In this document: piece by piece, positions 46,062 through 54,358 of the stretch
Numbering within the stretch: position 1 is the first letter of the stretch
Layout: each line of letters begins with the position of its first letter
From: Hymenobacter wooponensis
Lineage (GTDB): Bacteria > Bacteroidota > Bacteroidia > Cytophagales > Hymenobacteraceae
DNA length: 64,000 nt
Assembly: GCF_004745865.1 (NCBI RefSeq)
Contig: NZ_SRKZ01000010.1
Location: 28,229-92,228 of the forward strand
Direction of reading: 5' to 3'
Notes under the pieces: model-generated
What the model saw: the letters and a program-made list of their open reading frames with translations, nothing else
Told to the model about the DNA's origin: nothing
Databases searched by the model: none
Position numbers and translations under genes: made by a program

Positions 46062-46403
46062 ATGAAGCGCTTACCTTTCTTGCTTCTCTTGGCTATTGGC
46101 CTAGCCCCTCTTGCATCTTGGGCGCAGGCTCCGGCGGCTACTACCCCCGCAGCAGTGGCCTACGAGTACGAAACTGCTAGCATTAATAAATGGGATACGC
46201 GAGAGTGGCGCTTGATCGATACCGACCCTACGCATTCCCGTAGCCAGTGGTATGTCCAAAATGAGCGGGGCAAGGACCGGCTCTGGAAGTCTCAGGCCGA
46301 AGTACTCAACTACCTGGCCAGCCAGGGCTGGGAAATCCTCCCGCTGGGCGTAAGCCCCGACAATACCCTCTTTCACTATATGCTGCGCCGGCCCGCTAAG
46401 TAA
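46062..46403 (+). CDS. Secreted hypothetical protein
   Basis: This 113-residue protein has a signal peptide (MKRLPFLLLLAIGLAPLASWAQ), an Ala/Pro/Thr linker, and a short domain with YETASINKWDTREWRLI, WYVQNERGKDRLWKSQAEVLNYLASQGWEILPLG and FHYMLRRP. The last part (LNYLASQGWEIL...) is a pattern seen in many small Bacteroidota proteins of unknown role. I use the ATG at 46062, which starts the signal peptide. Confidence 0.6.
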   Translation: MKRLPFLLLLAIGLAPLASWAQAPAATTPAAVAYEYETASINKWDTREWRLIDTDPTHSRSQWYVQNERGKDRLWKSQAEVLNYLASQGWEILPLGVSPDNTLFHYMLRRPAK

Positions 46404-46582
46404 CTGCGCTTTACTACACCCAATCTAGCTCCTGCTCGTGGTCCTGTTGGCGCTGCCCTTACCTGTGGCAGCCGTCAACTGCCTGCACCACAAGATGATC
46501 CATAACTAGTGACAATTCGAGCATTTCTACTTTGGTAAAGTCGAAAAAGAGTAGATTTGAATCTATCTATCCTGCTTTATTG

Positions 46583-46864
46583 ATGGCCACTGACGCCTTG
46601 CTTTCTCGCTTACAAACCCTCGGCCAGGAGCTGGAAGAAGACCACAGCGCCGGCGACGTGGGCAGCTCTGCCCCTCTAACCCAAGCCCGGGAGTTTCTAC
46701 TTTTCCACTTACACCAAGATCCCACGCTGCCTTACCGAGGCGCGGAGCTACTAGATCTCCTGACGCCCTCTCCGCACATTCATTGGCGCTGGGAGCAGGA
46801 ACGGGAACTTGTGCTGGAGGGCCTGACGCTGCTGCATCAGCTATGGCGCGGGCAACGACGCTAA
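46583..46864 (+). CDS. Hypothetical protein
   Basis: This 93-residue, mostly helical, acidic protein (MATDALLSRLQTLGQELEED, FLLFHLHQDPTLPY, WEQERELVLEGLTLLHQLW) has no signal peptide or membrane span and no family that I recognise. The ATG at 46583 is preferred over an upstream GTG because the preceding 17 codons are low-complexity. It stands alone in the accessory stretch, so its reality is uncertain. Confidence 0.4.
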   Translation: MATDALLSRLQTLGQELEEDHSAGDVGSSAPLTQAREFLLFHLHQDPTLPYRGAELLDLLTPSPHIHWRWEQERELVLEGLTLLHQLWRGQRR

Positions 46865-46952
46865 CTGGCCTAGCGGACCTGCTGCCAGATGATTCCGAGT
46901 ATTACGTTGCGCTGTAATTTGAGCTCCTTCTGTACAAGACGCATATTTTGCA

Positions 46953-47261
46953 GTGGTGGGAGTTGCAGGTACTAATACTAAATCACAGCAGTTAATGATA
47001 GCCAATCCCAATTGTACAATTAAAAACGTAAACCCTATTTGGCTCTTTCTAGGCCAGGGCGAGATGTTTCTTAATGCGACTGAAGAGGTTCAAATAGTAG
47101 ATACTAAGCGCGGAGGTTACCTATCAGACTGTGAGAACGATTTGCAAGTGGCCTACGATAAGATTGAGCAACCAAAGGCGCTGGTTGCGGCCCAGGACGA
47201 TCTGATTGCAGCCAAGGAGGAAATGCTGACGCTGCGTGGACAGCATAACCATCCCAACTAA
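46953..47261 (+). pseudogene. XRE-family regulator remnant lacking the HTH
   Basis: The frame of up to 102 codons contains SQQLMIANPNCTIKNVNPIWLFLGQGEMFL, which matches the region just after the helix-turn-helix in many Bacteroidota/phage XRE regulators (usually NPNLNINWLLTGEGEMFL). A C-terminal coiled coil follows (LQVAYDKIEQPKALVAAQDDLIAAKEEM), also typical. The HTH itself is not present, the only starts are GTGs, and a stop codon sits ten codons upstream. It is most likely a truncated regulator, possibly a remnant of a mobile element. Confidence 0.55.
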
Positions 47262-47266
47262 TTTCT

Positions 47267-47692
47267 ATGCCCCGCTATTTACACTCCCTCTTGCTAAGCC
47301 TGCTACTCTTGGTGGCTGCGGCCTGCTCAACGAAGGAAGTCCCCAAGCCAACACCTTCGTTGGAGGGTATTTGGGTGCAGACGCGTATGACAGAGTACGT
47401 TCCCTGCAGTAACTGCACGACGCAACGGTTTATACAGGACATAAATTATCCAGCTGGCGTACAGACTCTAACCATTACTCCGAACGAATATAAATTCAAC
47501 ACGGCACAGGGCACCAACACCTTTTCCTATGTCCGCCGCGGCGATACTCTGCTCATCACAGTCCCACTAGCTAGTGGCTCCATCACGAGCCGCACCAGCA
47601 TTATTAACCTCAAGCCCAGCAGCTTGCACTTGCAGCAATATGCGCCTCGGGCCGGTACATCAGCCATCATAGATCAATACTTCACCCGCTAA
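47267..47692 (+). CDS. Lipoprotein of unknown function
   Basis: This 141-residue protein has a lipoprotein signal (MPRYLHSLLLSLLLLVAAAC, lipid Cys at residue 20) followed by a Pro/Thr linker. A lipocalin-like beta-strand domain follows (LEGIWVQTRMTEYV, GVQTLTITPNEYKF, NTFSYVRRGDTLLITV). Such short lipoproteins are frequent in Bacteroidota. The CSNC pair in the middle may form a disulfide. It starts 5 bases after the regulator remnant. Confidence 0.65.
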   Translation: MPRYLHSLLLSLLLLVAAACSTKEVPKPTPSLEGIWVQTRMTEYVPCSNCTTQRFIQDINYPAGVQTLTITPNEYKFNTAQGTNTFSYVRRGDTLLITVPLASGSITSRTSIINLKPSSLHLQQYAPRAGTSAIIDQYFTR

Positions 47693-47805
47693 GCTGACTC
47701 CCTTGAGAGCTGCCATGGGAGAACATGCCTACTAAGGATGCTTTTGTTCCAGCTAAGGAAGAATTGCTCGTGTTGTTGCGAGGCAGATAACTAGTCCGAA
47801 GTGAT

Positions 47806-47925
47806 ATGGCAGTTACCGTTCGCAAAAACGACGTCAGAGCGTCGAATCTGTACTTCATAAGCAGCTCAGTAGGCAATGTTGGCGCATTTATAGACCAGAT
47901 ATCAGTACTCGAAGCCGGTAGTTAA
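47806..47925 (+). pseudogene. Possible C-terminal fragment of a secreted carbohydrate-binding protein
   Basis: A 39-codon frame reads from ATG at 47806 and ends ...ASNLYFISSSVGNVGAFID followed by QISVLEAGS. The ending AFID-x-I-S-V resembles the last strand of carbohydrate-binding or DUF642-like modules. It is too short to be a domain by itself. Together with the stop-interrupted gene after it, it fills part of the 826-base gap at 47693-48518. Low confidence. Confidence 0.2.
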
Positions 47926-47958
47926 GCAATAGCTAAAGTCGCACTTACGGTTATTCTT

Positions 47959-48219
47959 ATGGCTACCCTGCTATTTAGCATCGGCTTAAGAATTCGTAAA
48001 GGCTACTGGTTGGCTAAGATCGTCTTCCTCTTGTTGTTCGCCAGCACCATTTTCAGCTATGTAAATGAATTGCCTTACTAGGTTTCATTTCGTAGCCTAA
48101 TGGGCTCAACTATCAACTTAGTAGATGCCTACGTAGCTGTCATCATCATCCGCGACCTGCTGCGCCGACCCAGCCACAAGGGCTTATGCGCAATAGGTAA
48201 AAGACAACATTACCCATAG
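47959..48219 (+). pseudogene. Small membrane protein interrupted by an in-frame TAG
   Basis: The frame starts at ATG 47959 and reads 40 codons (GLRIRKGYWLAKIVFLLL..., one TM) to a TAG at 48079-48081. It continues in the same frame for 45 codons (STINLVDAYVAVIIIRDLL, a second TM-like segment) to a TAG at 48217-48219. The first half's basic R-K-G-x-x-W/A-K start matches small Bacteroidota membrane proteins with an N-terminal IRKGKNWARI pattern. I read it as one two-TM protein broken by a nonsense mutation. Confidence 0.45.
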
Positions 48220-48518
48220 CTAGAACTACTAGTCATAGCATAAGTATATAATCGCCAATATTTTTAGCAAAAACTAACTAGTGTATTTAGTGAATATTTT
48301 ACTTATCATTTACTGAAATGAGGAGTACGAATAGATAAAGAATAAATAAGCAAAAACGCTTCTCACCCTAAAGCTACTAATCTTCGATTTTAGGTTGTAA
48401 ACGCCCTTTTTATAGAATTGGGGGCGGGTGTTAATCTTTAGACTCAACTTTTTGCTCCGCTATTGCAACCAATTCATCCTCTAAGGGCTCTACTATATAC
48501 ACCTATAATTTATTTGTG
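48220..48518. other. 299-base AT-rich gap
   Basis: There is no gene I can support. The stretch is AT-rich with short direct repeats (TAACTAGTGTATTTAGTG) and ends in TATAATTTATTTGTG just before the lipoprotein start, which could be a promoter, though the spacing is not ideal. Confidence 0.4.
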
Positions 48519-48953
48519 ATGAAACATATACTGGTTCCTTTCCTCGCCCTAGTTTCGCTAGCTTCCTGCCAAAAAGATGACTCGGCAGAGGTACAGGTTG
48601 GTGCGTATCCCCAAACGTGGCAGTTGGTTAAATCAACGTCATCTTGGACAAACAAGGTCTGGACGGGTGCAGAACTACCTTATCAAGAAAAGTACGTCTT
48701 CCAAGCCGATAGCACTTTTACCAAAACGCGCCAAAAAGGCGATCAGACGATTGAGGCGAGCGGTACGTTTTCTGTGCGTCCTTACGGCGGTAAACCTTAT
48801 ACCATTCTCACCTACAGCGCGGCCAGCGAGCTGATTGGCACGTGTTACTCACGGTCACTACGGGAGGACCTTGTGTTGACAGCAAGTGATACTCTTCGTA
48901 ATACGTGGGAGGCCTGTGATGGTCCTCGGCTTGAATACAAGAGGGTGCAATAG
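48519..48953 (+). CDS. Lipoprotein of unknown function
   Basis: This 144-residue protein starts at the ATG at 48519 with a lipoprotein signal (MKHILVPFLALVSLASC) and continues as a lipocalin-like beta sandwich (TWQLVKSTSSWTNKVWTGAE, YVFQADSTFTKTRQKGDQTIEASGTFSVR). This pattern is frequent in Bacteroidota small lipoproteins. It resembles the gene at 47267 in plan but not closely in sequence. A hairpin terminator lies at 49052-49071. Confidence 0.65.
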   Translation: MKHILVPFLALVSLASCQKDDSAEVQVGAYPQTWQLVKSTSSWTNKVWTGAELPYQEKYVFQADSTFTKTRQKGDQTIEASGTFSVRPYGGKPYTILTYSAASELIGTCYSRSLREDLVLTASDTLRNTWEACDGPRLEYKRVQ

Positions 48954-49051
48954 CGTTACTGGAAGTGAACGGCTAATGACTGAGTAGTTGCTTGTAGCAT
49001 TTTACAGTGCTCTCACTAATTCCCACTACTTACACATCTAGTGCACGGAAC

Positions 49052-49071
49052 GACCTGCCGCAAGGGAGGTC
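49052..49071 (+). terminator. Intrinsic terminator
   Basis: The stem GACCTGCC/GGGAGGTC with loop GCAA, one mismatch, is followed by TTTCTTTTTT, 98 bases after the lipoprotein stop. Confidence 0.7.
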
Positions 49072-49090
49072 TTTCTTTTTTAAGCCGTTC

Positions 49091-49441
49091 CTAATCCACA
49101 CTTGTCGGCCGGCCCATATGCTTACCCTGGGCCTTGGCTAGCCCAATACCGGCTTGACGCTGCTGCCTATTACTCTCGCGCTCAAACTCCGCCAAGGCCG
49201 TGAAAACGGAGAGCACCATACGAACAGTTGGTGAGTTGGTGTCGATGCCCAGGTCCAGCGCCACGAAGCGGATATCATTCTTGCTGAAGTCGGCAATGAG
49301 TTGGGTGAAGTGAGCCGTGTTACGGCCGAGGCGCGAGAGCCAGTTCACCATGACGCAGTCGCCAAGCCGGAGCATGGTCACCAGCTTATCCAGTTCAGAG
49401 CGGCTTGTGCTGGCGCCTAATCGCCCACTGCTTGGGCACGC
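49091..49441 (-). pseudogene. Serine recombinase (resolvase) fragment without catalytic N-terminus
   Basis: From 49441 to 49091 the frame reads SSGRLGASTSRSELDKLVT, LRLGDCVMVNWLSRLGRNTAH, then FVALDLGIDTNSP and FTALAEFERE..., ending with KAQGKHMGRPT. This matches resolvase/invertase domains from the SG-x-x-x-x-x-R-x-x-L region through the GRP boundary. The first segment with the catalytic Ser (YARVSTxxQ) is missing, as the frame is closed by TGA at 49442-49444, and the C-terminal DNA-binding part is cut at the Asp after GRPTSV. It is a dead remnant of an element or prophage. Confidence 0.75.
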
Positions 49442-49558
49442 TCATGGCAATTTCCGTCACAGCTAGCATTTTCTGCAGCGTAATAGCCTCTTTGTAGAGC
49501 ACCGTCTTTTTGCCGAGCAACGCCATCAGCGTGATGACATACTGCGAGTTCATGGCAC

Positions 49559-49595
49559 AAAAAAAAGCCGTCCCCACCCGGAAACGGCTTTTTTG
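49559..49595 (-). terminator. Terminator of glnN
   Basis: The stem AAAAAAGCCGT/ACGGCTTTTTT with a 12-base loop lies 57 bases downstream of the glnN stop in the minus direction. The 49442-49651 interval otherwise has no gene I can support. Confidence 0.85.
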
Positions 49596-49651
49596 AAATC
49601 GCGGCGCGGAGAAAATTCCCACCCAACTCCGGCGCGACTCTGACTCTGGAC

Positions 49652-51841
49652 TTAGTGCCGGAACAAAAGTTCGCGGTACTTTACCAGGGGCCAGTCCTCA
49701 TCGGACACCATCAGCTCCAATTTATCAACAGAGCGGCGGATGGTGTCGAAATGTCCTTTGACGTTATCGCAGTAGGCAATAGCCCGCTCGCGTGTATCAT
49801 CAATCTTGTTGGCAACTTTGCGGCTGTTCACCATCTCATCCACGTTGGTTTTGATGATGCTGATGTGTCGCGAAATGGCTTTGATAGTATCTACCGTTAC
49901 CTGAGAGTTCTCATCGTCGAGGCCCAGCTCACGCAGGCCACGTACGTTGTTGATCAGTTTGGTCTGGTAGGCCACCGCAGTTGGAATGATATGGTTGATG
50001 GCCAAATCACCCATTACGCGGCTTTCAATCTGAATTTTCTTGATGTAGTCCTCCAGCAGAATCTCGTGGCGGGCGTGCAGCTCCACGTGTGAGAAAATGC
50101 GGTGACGCTCAAACAGTGTGGAAGCGTCTTCCTGAATTAGGGCATCTAAGGCCTGTGGTGTAGTTGGCACGTTTGCCAAACCACGCGCAGCAGCCTCTTC
50201 TTTCCATTCATCGGAATAGCCATTGCCCTCGAAACGGATGTTTTTGGAGCTAATCACGTATTCGCGCAGCACTTCCACAATAGCTACTTCCTTCTTCTTG
50301 CCCTGCTCGATCAGTGCATCCACCGACTGTTTAAAGTCGATGAGTTGCTCTGCCACGATAGCGTTGAGCGTAGTCATGGCCGAAGAACTGTTAGCCGATG
50401 AGCCAACAGCCCGGAACTCAAATTTGTTTCCAGTGAAAGCGAAGGGCGACGTGCGGTTACGGTCGGTGTTGTCGAGTAGGATGGCCGGAATTTTGTCGAT
50501 ACCCAGCTTCAAGTAGATATTATCACCTTTATCAAGCGGCACTTTGGCGGTGCGCTCCAACTCGTCCAGTACGGAGTCGAGCATAGAACCCACGAATACC
50601 GACATGATAGCGGGTGGTGCTTCATTGGCCCCTAGGCGGTGATCATTTGAAGCAGAGGCAATGCTGGCGCGCAGCAGATTGCCATAACGGTGTACGGCTT
50701 TAATAGTGGTGATGAAGAACGCCAGGAACTGGAGGTTCTCTTTGGGCCGGCGACCAGGAGCTAGCAGGTTTACGCCCGTGTCGGTGCTCATCGCCCAGTT
50801 GTTGTGCTTGCCCGAGCCATTTACGCCCGCGAAAGGCTTCTCGTGCAACAGCACTTTGAAATTGTGCTTGTCAGCCACACGCTCCATAATGTCCATCAGG
50901 AGCTGGTTGTGGTCAACAGCCAAGTTAGCATCTTCGAAGGTAGGCGCGCACTCAAACTGGTGTGGAGCTACCTCGTTGTGGCGAGTGCGCAATGGAATAC
51001 CCAGCTTGTTCGACTCCTCTTCGAAGTCGAGCATGAAGGCATGTACACGAGCCGGAATAGAACCGAAGTAGTGGTCTTCCAACTGCTGACCTTTGGCCGG
51101 CGAGTGACCGAACAGAGTACGGCCAGTCATGATCAGGTCAGGACGAGCAACATACAGGGCCTTGTCAACCAAGAAATATTCCTGCTCAATACCCAGCGTA
51201 GTATGTACGCGCTGTACATCTTTATCGAAGTACTGACACACATCAACCGCCGCTTTTTCCAGCGAAGCTAACGACTTAAGCAGCGGAGCTTTATAGTCCA
51301 ACGCCTCACCAGTGTAAGCCACGAAAATAGTGGGGATACACAAGGTTTTAGCACCAGCAGTTTCAATGATGAAGGCAGGCGACGTGGGGTCCCAAGCAGT
51401 GTAGCCACGGGCCTCAAACGTGTTGCGAATGCCACCGTTCGGGAATGAAGAAGCGTCGGGCTCTTGCTGTACCAGCGCCGAGCCTTTGAAGTTCTCAATC
51501 GGACGACCGTCAGAGTTCAGGTCAAAGAACGAATCGTGCTTTTCAGCAGTAGCACCGGTCAGGGGCTGGAACCAGTGCGTATAGTGCGTGGCACCTTTAG
51601 CCATCGCCCAGGTCTTCATAGCCGAAGCTACCGCGTCGGCTACGCTACGCTCTACGGGTGAGCCTTGCTTGATAGCAGCTTGCAGCTTTTTGAAATATTC
51701 ACCGGGCATGGTGGCCCGCATGGCGTCGAGGTTGAATACATTCTTACCGAATGAGTCGGAGCGACGCTCCCCAGAAATAGCAACAGCCACCGGCTGCCGC
51801 TGATCTACTATTTCTAAAGCTTTAAAGCGAAGAGTTGCCAT
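49652..51841 (-). CDS. glnN: Glutamine synthetase type III
   Basis: This 729-residue enzyme makes glutamine from glutamate, ammonium and ATP. Its length and N-terminus (MATLRFKALEIVDQRQPVAV) place it in the type III group (GlnN), typical of Bacteroidota and distinct from the approximately 450-residue type I. Catalytic motifs include EQEYFLVDKALY, RHNEVAPHQFECAP (metal and glutamate binding), NGSGKHNNWAMS (ATP region) and the flap segment RLGANEAPPAI. The C-terminal helical region (about residues 560-729) is the extra type III domain. It is transcribed from the promoter at 51881-51913 and ended at 49559-49595. Confidence 0.97.
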   Translation of the reverse strand: MATLRFKALEIVDQRQPVAVAISGERRSDSFGKNVFNLDAMRATMPGEYFKKLQAAIKQGSPVERSVADAVASAMKTWAMAKGATHYTHWFQPLTGATAEKHDSFFDLNSDGRPIENFKGSALVQQEPDASSFPNGGIRNTFEARGYTAWDPTSPAFIIETAGAKTLCIPTIFVAYTGEALDYKAPLLKSLASLEKAAVDVCQYFDKDVQRVHTTLGIEQEYFLVDKALYVARPDLIMTGRTLFGHSPAKGQQLEDHYFGSIPARVHAFMLDFEEESNKLGIPLRTRHNEVAPHQFECAPTFEDANLAVDHNQLLMDIMERVADKHNFKVLLHEKPFAGVNGSGKHNNWAMSTDTGVNLLAPGRRPKENLQFLAFFITTIKAVHRYGNLLRASIASASNDHRLGANEAPPAIMSVFVGSMLDSVLDELERTAKVPLDKGDNIYLKLGIDKIPAILLDNTDRNRTSPFAFTGNKFEFRAVGSSANSSSAMTTLNAIVAEQLIDFKQSVDALIEQGKKKEVAIVEVLREYVISSKNIRFEGNGYSDEWKEEAAARGLANVPTTPQALDALIQEDASTLFERHRIFSHVELHARHEILLEDYIKKIQIESRVMGDLAINHIIPTAVAYQTKLINNVRGLRELGLDDENSQVTVDTIKAISRHISIIKTNVDEMVNSRKVANKIDDTRERAIAYCDNVKGHFDTIRRSVDKLELMVSDEDWPLVKYRELLFRH

Positions 51842-51880
51842 GCAATGAGTAACGTGAACAATTCAAATGGAGATCTGGAG

Positions 51881-51913
51881 CAAAGGTAGAGTTCTACACT
51901 AGATTTTTCCAAA
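51881..51913 (-). promoter_or_regulatory. Promoter of glnN
   Basis: The minus strand has TTTGG near 51910-51913 and TACCTTTG at 51881-51888, about 21 bases apart, a close match to the Bacteroidota TTG/TAnnTTTG promoter. The ATG is 40 bases further. The rest of the 280-base gap has no other feature I can identify. Confidence 0.65.
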
Positions 51914-52121
51914 CACCCCCCTTCAAGATACAGGGGTTTTTCGATTAAAGTCACTCTTTTCTCCCTAAACCCCCATTATTTCTCGGGTATATTCACCGAA
52001 AACGATTGCTTTGTTACTATTTTATTGAGTTCTGGTCAAGTTCTCATGCAAGAAAGACTAGCTTGCTAGATCATCAGCTCCGATAAGCAACCCCGGCGTT
52101 GGTTCCGTTACCTTTGCCTTT

Positions 52122-53978
52122 GTGAAAACCCGCTTCGCGTTTCAGCCACGGTACTTTTTGTTTTGGCTGACGTACTTCGTGGCCGCTAAGGCCTTGTTTC
52201 TGCTTTATCATTACGCCAAGTTCCGCCTGCTGCCGGGTGACACGGGGCCGCGCATTTTTGGTTATGGCCTCCGGCTTGATGCTTCTACAACGGCCTACCT
52301 ATGCGTGGTGCCCTTCTCCCTATTTGTGCTGGGCAGTCTAGCCGGGTCACGGTTTCCGCTGGAGCGCCTGATTCGTTTCTTTACGGCTGTGGCTGGTACT
52401 GTAGTCGCATTTTTCACGGTGGCCGACCTAGAGCTATACCGGGCCTGGGGCTTTCGGCTCGATGCTACGCCCCTGCAATACTTGGCCACTCCTGGCGAAA
52501 TGGCCGCCTCCGCGGGTAGTGCCCCTGTCCTTCTCTTAACTGGGTTATTCGTAGGCCTACTACTGCTGGGCTGGGTTTTGTATAAACAGTTAGTAGGGCA
52601 CATGCCGGCGCTACCTGCTACTTTCAGCCAGCTACGGGCTGGCTTGGCTGGATTCCTATACATCCTGCTGCTGGTAGTGCCCATGCGTGGAGGCGTGCAG
52701 CAAATTCCGGTTAACCAAAGCGACGTTTACTTCTCCGAGCAGCCCTTCGCTAACCACGCAGCGGTTAACGTGCTCTGGAATGTGACCAACTCGCTGCTTT
52801 TGCAAAACGCTGGTCCCAACCCTTACCAGTTCGTTGCCGATTCTACGGCTCACCGGATTGTGGCCGACCTGTACCAGCCTTCGCCTGACACAGTGCAGCT
52901 TTTGCTCACTCAGAAGCCAAATATCGTTTTCATTATTCTTGAAAGCTTTACTGGTAAGCTCGTAGGCCACCTAGGTGGCGAGCGAGGTGTTACGCCAACA
53001 CTTGATAGCCTGGCGCGTACGGATGTGAGCTTCCGCCACATTTACGCTGCCGGCGACCGTAGCCAAAAGGGACTTGTGGCCCTGCTTTCTGGCTATCCTA
53101 ACCAGCCTACTACCAGCATTATTAAATACCCACGCAAGACGGAGCGCTTGCCTCACTTGGCAAGGGTGCTGAAGAGCTCAGGCTATAGCACGGCTTATTA
53201 CCACGGCGGGGAGCTAGCCTTCGCCAATATGAAAAGCTACCTCATGACTGCCGGCTATGCGCACCTCACGGAACGTGGCGATTTTGCGCCCAAGGACCAA
53301 AACTCTAAGTGGGGTGCCCACGATCATGTGCTGCTAACCCGCATGCTACGCGAGCTACCTCAGCAGCGCCGGCCTTTTTTCGTGACGGCTTTTACTCTGA
53401 GCAGCCACGAGCCCTTTGATGTGCCCATGCGCCCGCGCTTCCGCGGTATCAGCGAGGGAGCCCAATTCCGCAACTCCGTCTATTACACTGATCATGTGCT
53501 AGGCCAGTTCTTGGCTCAGGCGCGCCAGCAGCCCTGGTGGAAGAATACCCTGGTGGTGCTCGTTGCGGACCATGGGCACCCCCAGCCCGGCGATACGCCC
53601 AATGAAGCACCGGCCAAGTTTCGGATTCCGCTGCTGCTGACAGGCGGTGCTCTGCGACCTTCCACCAGTGGCCTAGCTGTAGAAACATATGGTAGTCAGA
53701 CTGATGTGGCAGCTACCTTGCTGCACCAGCTGGGGTTGCCCAGCACGCAGTTTGCCTGGAGCCGCGACCTTCTAGCTCCACCCCCATCTGCCTGGCCGGG
53801 AGGATTCGCCTTCTACTGCTTCACCGATGGCTTTGGAGTAATGACTCCCAAGGGTAGCGTCACTTACGATAACGTGGCTCGCCATGTGTTAAAGAAAAAC
53901 CGCAACCTCCCCAAGGTCCAACTTCAGCTCGGGCAGGCCTACGAGCAGGCATCGTTTGAAGATTTCCTGAAAAAGTAG
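52122..53978 (+). CDS. LTA synthase-like membrane sulfatase/phosphatase-superfamily protein
   Basis: This 618-residue protein has about five N-terminal TM segments (residues 8-30, 50-75, 82-105, 130-155 and 172-190), then a soluble alkaline-phosphatase-superfamily domain. That domain contains NIVFIILESFTGKLVGHLG (metal site start), GDRSQKGLVALLSGYPNQP, WGAHDHVLLTRML and LVVLVADHGHPQPG. Family members use glycerol-phosphate, phosphoethanolamine or sulfate substrates; in Gram-negative bacteria the phosphoethanolamine role is common. It begins at a GTG at 52122. The neighbours do not narrow the substrate. Confidence 0.9.
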   Translation: MKTRFAFQPRYFLFWLTYFVAAKALFLLYHYAKFRLLPGDTGPRIFGYGLRLDASTTAYLCVVPFSLFVLGSLAGSRFPLERLIRFFTAVAGTVVAFFTVADLELYRAWGFRLDATPLQYLATPGEMAASAGSAPVLLLTGLFVGLLLLGWVLYKQLVGHMPALPATFSQLRAGLAGFLYILLLVVPMRGGVQQIPVNQSDVYFSEQPFANHAAVNVLWNVTNSLLLQNAGPNPYQFVADSTAHRIVADLYQPSPDTVQLLLTQKPNIVFIILESFTGKLVGHLGGERGVTPTLDSLARTDVSFRHIYAAGDRSQKGLVALLSGYPNQPTTSIIKYPRKTERLPHLARVLKSSGYSTAYYHGGELAFANMKSYLMTAGYAHLTERGDFAPKDQNSKWGAHDHVLLTRMLRELPQQRRPFFVTAFTLSSHEPFDVPMRPRFRGISEGAQFRNSVYYTDHVLGQFLAQARQQPWWKNTLVVLVADHGHPQPGDTPNEAPAKFRIPLLLTGGALRPSTSGLAVETYGSQTDVAATLLHQLGLPSTQFAWSRDLLAPPPSAWPGGFAFYCFTDGFGVMTPKGSVTYDNVARHVLKKNRNLPKVQLQLGQAYEQASFEDFLKK

Positions 53979-53982
53979 GGCC

Positions 53983-54354
53983 ATGACAACCTCTGAGCTC
54001 CCGGAGCTGCTCTTCGTGTACAATGCCGATGCCGGGTTGGTCAATGGTTTTTTGGATACCGTGCACAAGCTGGTTTCGCCGTCTACTTACGCGTGCTCTC
54101 TATGTGCGCTTACCTATGGTGCCGCTACCATGCGCCTGGAGTGGCGAGAGTTTCTGAAGAACTTACCCGCGCGCACCACTTTCCTGCACCGCGATGAGCT
54201 GCCTCGTCAACATCCGGACCTGACGCGGTATGCGTTGCCCGCTGTTTTCCGTCGACAAAGTGGCCTAGCGTGGCAACCGTTTCTGACGGCCTCGGAGTTA
54301 CAATCTGCGCGGGAGCTACCTCAACTTATCCAACTGATCCAAATTAAGCTCTAG
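53983..54354 (+). CDS. Conserved hypothetical protein with CxxC motif
   Basis: This 123-residue protein is soluble. It has PELLFVYNADAGLVNGFLDTVHKLVSPSTYACSLCALTYG near the N-terminus, a segment I recognise as recurring in bacterial proteins of unknown function, with a CSLC pair that could be redox-active or metal-binding. The TFLHRDELPR segment follows. It starts 4 bases after the phosphatase-superfamily gene and is probably co-transcribed with it. The stop is 4 bases from the convergent pirin gene. Confidence 0.7.
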   Translation: MTTSELPELLFVYNADAGLVNGFLDTVHKLVSPSTYACSLCALTYGAATMRLEWREFLKNLPARTTFLHRDELPRQHPDLTRYALPAVFRRQSGLAWQPFLTASELQSARELPQLIQLIQIKL

Positions 54355-54358
54355 GCCA

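Noticed and set aside
46431..46509. A hydrophobic frame ending at TAG 46507 that could be a membrane-gene tail
   Set aside because: Only about 25 codons, with no start and no similarity that I recognise.
49395..49622. Two overlapping minus-strand frames between glnN and the resolvase remnant
   Set aside because: Both run through the glnN terminator, and neither shows a family pattern.
52109..52116. TACCTTTG just before the LTA-synthase-like gene as its promoter
   Set aside because: It is only 5 bases from the GTG start, and no TTG lies at the proper -33 distance, so it would imply a leaderless start I cannot support.
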